DNA of 64,000 nt. Source: Methylibium sp965279545. Lineage in GTDB: Bacteria > Pseudomonadota > Gammaproteobacteria > Burkholderiales > Burkholderiaceae_C. Of this stretch, positions 62,132-64,000 are shown piece after piece. Numbering within the stretch: the stretch's first letter is position 1; each line of letters opens with the position of its first letter. A model generated the notes under the pieces. The model was not told the DNA's origin. It searched no databases and saw only the letters and a program-made list of their open reading frames with translations. Where the stretch lies: positions 744,001 to 808,000 of the forward strand of contig NZ_OZ257250.1 of assembly GCF_965279545.1 (NCBI RefSeq), in the 5' to 3' direction. Made by a program: the position numbers and the translations under genes.

Positions 62132-62149
62132 GCCTGCAGCCCTTCGCCC

Positions 62150-62761
62150 ATGGACCACAAAATCGACATCCTGCAGCCGGCGATCGAAGCCGTGCTGGCC
62201 GGCAAGATCCAGTTGCTGGTACGCGACCGCGGCGAACTGACCTTGACCGTCAAGGCCACCGACTACCTGGGCGTGTGCGCCACCCTGCGCGATCACGCCG
62301 ACCTCCAGCTCGAGCAACTGATCGACCTGTGCGGTCTCGACTACTCGTCCTACAAGGATGGCGCCGGTTCGCCTTACACGGAAGGCCCGCGCTATTGCGT
62401 CGTGCTGCACCTGCTGTCGGTGAGCAAGAACTGGCGCTTGCGTCTGAAGGTCTTCTGTCCGGACGACGACCTGCCGGTGGTGGCCTCGGTCAACGAGGTG
62501 TGGGCCGCTGCGAACTGGTTCGAGCGCGAGGCCTTCGACCTCTACGGCATCGTGTTCGAGGGCCACGCCGACCTGCGCCGCATCCTCACCGACTACGGTT
62601 TCATCGGGCACCCGTTCCGCAAGGACTTCCCGACCACGGGTCACGTCGAGATGCGCTACGACGCCGAGCAACGCCGCGTGATCTACCAGCCGGTCACGAT
62701 CGAGCCGCGCGAGATCACGCCGCGGATCATCCGCGAGGACAACTACGGCGGTCTGCACTGA
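62150..62761 (+). CDS. nuoC: NADH-quinone oxidoreductase subunit C
   Basis: A 203-residue hydrophilic subunit of the peripheral arm, separate from NuoD (the two are fused in E. coli). The 30-kDa signature is ANWFEREAFDLYGIVFEGHADLRRILTDYGF, followed by GHPFRKDFPTTGHVEMRYD. It starts 18 bp after nuoB. Confidence 0.97.
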   Translation: MDHKIDILQPAIEAVLAGKIQLLVRDRGELTLTVKATDYLGVCATLRDHADLQLEQLIDLCGLDYSSYKDGAGSPYTEGPRYCVVLHLLSVSKNWRLRLKVFCPDDDLPVVASVNEVWAAANWFEREAFDLYGIVFEGHADLRRILTDYGFIGHPFRKDFPTTGHVEMRYDAEQRRVIYQPVTIEPREITPRIIREDNYGGLH

Positions 62762-62787
62762 GCGCGTTGCGCGAACCCGAGTCCCCC

Positions 62788-64000
62788 ATGGCCGAGATCA
62801 AGAACTACACCCTCAACTTCGGGCCGCAGCACCCGGCGGCGCATGGCGTGCTGCGCCTGATCCTCGAGCTCGACGGCGAAGTGATCCAGCGCGCCGACCC
62901 GCACATCGGCCTGCTGCACCGCGCGACGGAGAAGCTCGCGGAGAGCAAGACCTACATCCAGTCGCTGCCCTACATGGACCGTCTCGACTACGTGTCCATG
63001 ATGTGCAACGAGCACGCCTACTGCCTCGCGATCGAGAAGCTGCTCGGTGTCGACGTGCCGGTCCGTGCGCAGTACATCCGCGTGATGTTTTCCGAGATCA
63101 CGCGCATCCTGAACCACTTGCTGTGGATCGGCGCGCACGGCCTCGACTGCGGTGCGATGAACATCCTCATCTACGCCTTCCGTGAACGCGAGGACCTGTT
63201 CGACCTGTACGAGGCGGTCTCGGGCGCGCGCATGCACGCGGCCTATTTCCGTCCGGGCGGCGTCTACCGGGACCTGCCGGACGCGATGCCGCAGTACAAG
63301 GTCTCGAAGATCCGCAACGCCAAGGCGCTGGCGAAGATGAACGAGAACCGGCAGGGTTCGATGCTCGACTTCGTCGACGACTTCTGCCGCCGCTTCCCGA
63401 AGAACGTCGACGATTACGAGACGCTGCTGACCGACAACCGCATCTGGAAGCAGCGCACCGTGGGCATCGGCGTCGTGACACCGGAGCGCGCGCTCAATCT
63501 CGGCTTCACCGGTCCGATGCTGCGCGGCTCGGGCGTCGAGTGGGATCTGCGCAAGAAGCAGCCCTACGACGTCTATGACCGTGTCGACTTCGACGTGCCC
63601 GTCGGCACCGGCGGCGACTGCTATGACCGCTATCTGGTGCGCGTCGAAGAAATGCGCCAGAGCAACCGCATCATTCAACAGTGTTCGGCCTGGTTGCGTG
63701 CCAATCCCGGACCCGTGATCACCGACAACCACAAGGTGGCCGCACCGGGTCGCGTGGACATGAAGTCCAACATGGAAGAGCTGATCCACCACTTCAAGCT
63801 CTTCACCGAAGGATTCCACGTGCCCGAGGGTGAGGCCTATGCAGCGGTCGAGCACCCGAAGGGCGAGTTCGGCATCTACATCGTCAGCGACGGTGCCAAC
63901 AAGCCCTACCGGCTGAAGATCCGCGCGCCGGGTTTTGCCCATCTCGCTGCGATGGACGAGATGTCGCGCGGCCACATGATCGCCGACGCGGTGGCAGTGA
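62788..64000 (+). CDS. nuoD: NADH-quinone oxidoreductase subunit D, 3' end beyond the window
   Basis: The 49-kDa subunit lining the quinone site with NuoB. 404 residues are visible; the family has about 417, so only some 13 are lost at the window edge. Hallmarks are NFGPQHPAAHGVLRLILELDGE, HIGLLHRATEKLAE, GAMNILIYAFREREDLFDLYE and GEFGIYIVSDGANKPYRLKIR. It starts at MAEIKNYTLN, 26 bp after nuoC. Confidence 0.97.
   Translation, partial: MAEIKNYTLNFGPQHPAAHGVLRLILELDGEVIQRADPHIGLLHRATEKLAESKTYIQSLPYMDRLDYVSMMCNEHAYCLAIEKLLGVDVPVRAQYIRVMFSEITRILNHLLWIGAHGLDCGAMNILIYAFREREDLFDLYEAVSGARMHAAYFRPGGVYRDLPDAMPQYKVSKIRNAKALAKMNENRQGSMLDFVDDFCRRFPKNVDDYETLLTDNRIWKQRTVGIGVVTPERALNLGFTGPMLRGSGVEWDLRKKQPYDVYDRVDFDVPVGTGGDCYDRYLVRVEEMRQSNRIIQQCSAWLRANPGPVITDNHKVAAPGRVDMKSNMEELIHHFKLFTEGFHVPEGEAYAAVEHPKGEFGIYIVSDGANKPYRLKIRAPGFAHLAAMDEMSRGHMIADAVAV

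Overview
This is a 64 kb piece of a GC-rich chromosome from a betaproteobacterium, most likely order Burkholderiales (Rubrivivax / Leptothrix / Methylibium-like). The reasons are the conserved order rpsO-pnp-quinone oxidoreductase-tpiA-secG-tRNA-Leu-nuoABCD, a short BpH3-type H-NS protein, class I fumarase plus AcnB, and repeat elements of a kind common in this order. It is mostly core metabolism with a few accessory blocks. No phage, insertion sequence, integrase, rRNA or CRISPR array was seen.

Layout. 1-5.4 kb: 3' part of a FUSC-family membrane protein, then acnB with a strong terminator and a vapBC toxin-antitoxin pair upstream of it. 5.5-12.6 kb: secreted hypothetical protein, ferredoxin/DUF938 pair, DUF808 membrane protein, H-NS-like protein, a ferric-iron binding protein, yggX and argA, VOC protein. 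12.6-16.8 kb: hrpA, whose reading frame carries three in-frame insertions of chromosomal repeat elements, then tRNA-Pro. 16.8-18.4 kb: sparse region with weak small genes and a VOC protein. 18.4-22.8 kb: five-gene operon (di-heme peroxidase, porin, FMN-binding protein, apbE, membrane cytochrome-like protein) behind a Fur-box-like promoter. 23.1-28.1 kb: MarR-controlled tripartite drug efflux operon. 28.2-31 kb: tRNA-Arg, egtB-egtD (ergothioneine), DUF427. 31-33.6 kb: class I fumarase, Cys-rich CWC protein and di-heme cytochrome c, coupled. 33.7-38.8 kb: nhaA, UPF0114, acs with a duplicated 3' tail, cytochrome c, Trp-rich small protein.

38.9-44.3 kb is an accessory three-gene operon: HAD-like phosphatase, a 1496-residue SF1 helicase fused to a PD-(D/E)XK-type nuclease, and a protein with a degenerate J-like domain. 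It looks like a nucleic-acid-targeting (probably anti-phage) module that I cannot match to a named system.

44.5-54.3 kb: ilvD and a divergent LysR regulator, lgt, then a nitrate uptake operon (nrtA-nrtB-nrtD) preceded by an ANTAR regulator (nasT). The nrtA leader holds two hexaloop hairpins and an intrinsic terminator, the textbook layout for NasT antitermination. tsaD and an Hsp20 follow. 54.3-64 kb: aminotransferase behind a short terminated leader, rpsO, pnp, quinone oxidoreductase, tpiA, secG, tRNA-Leu and nuoABCD; nuoD runs off the window.

The most interesting items are the helicase-nuclease island, the Fur-linked flavin/haem operon, the ANTAR leader, the in-frame repeats in hrpA, and a short terminated transcript at 54.35 kb.
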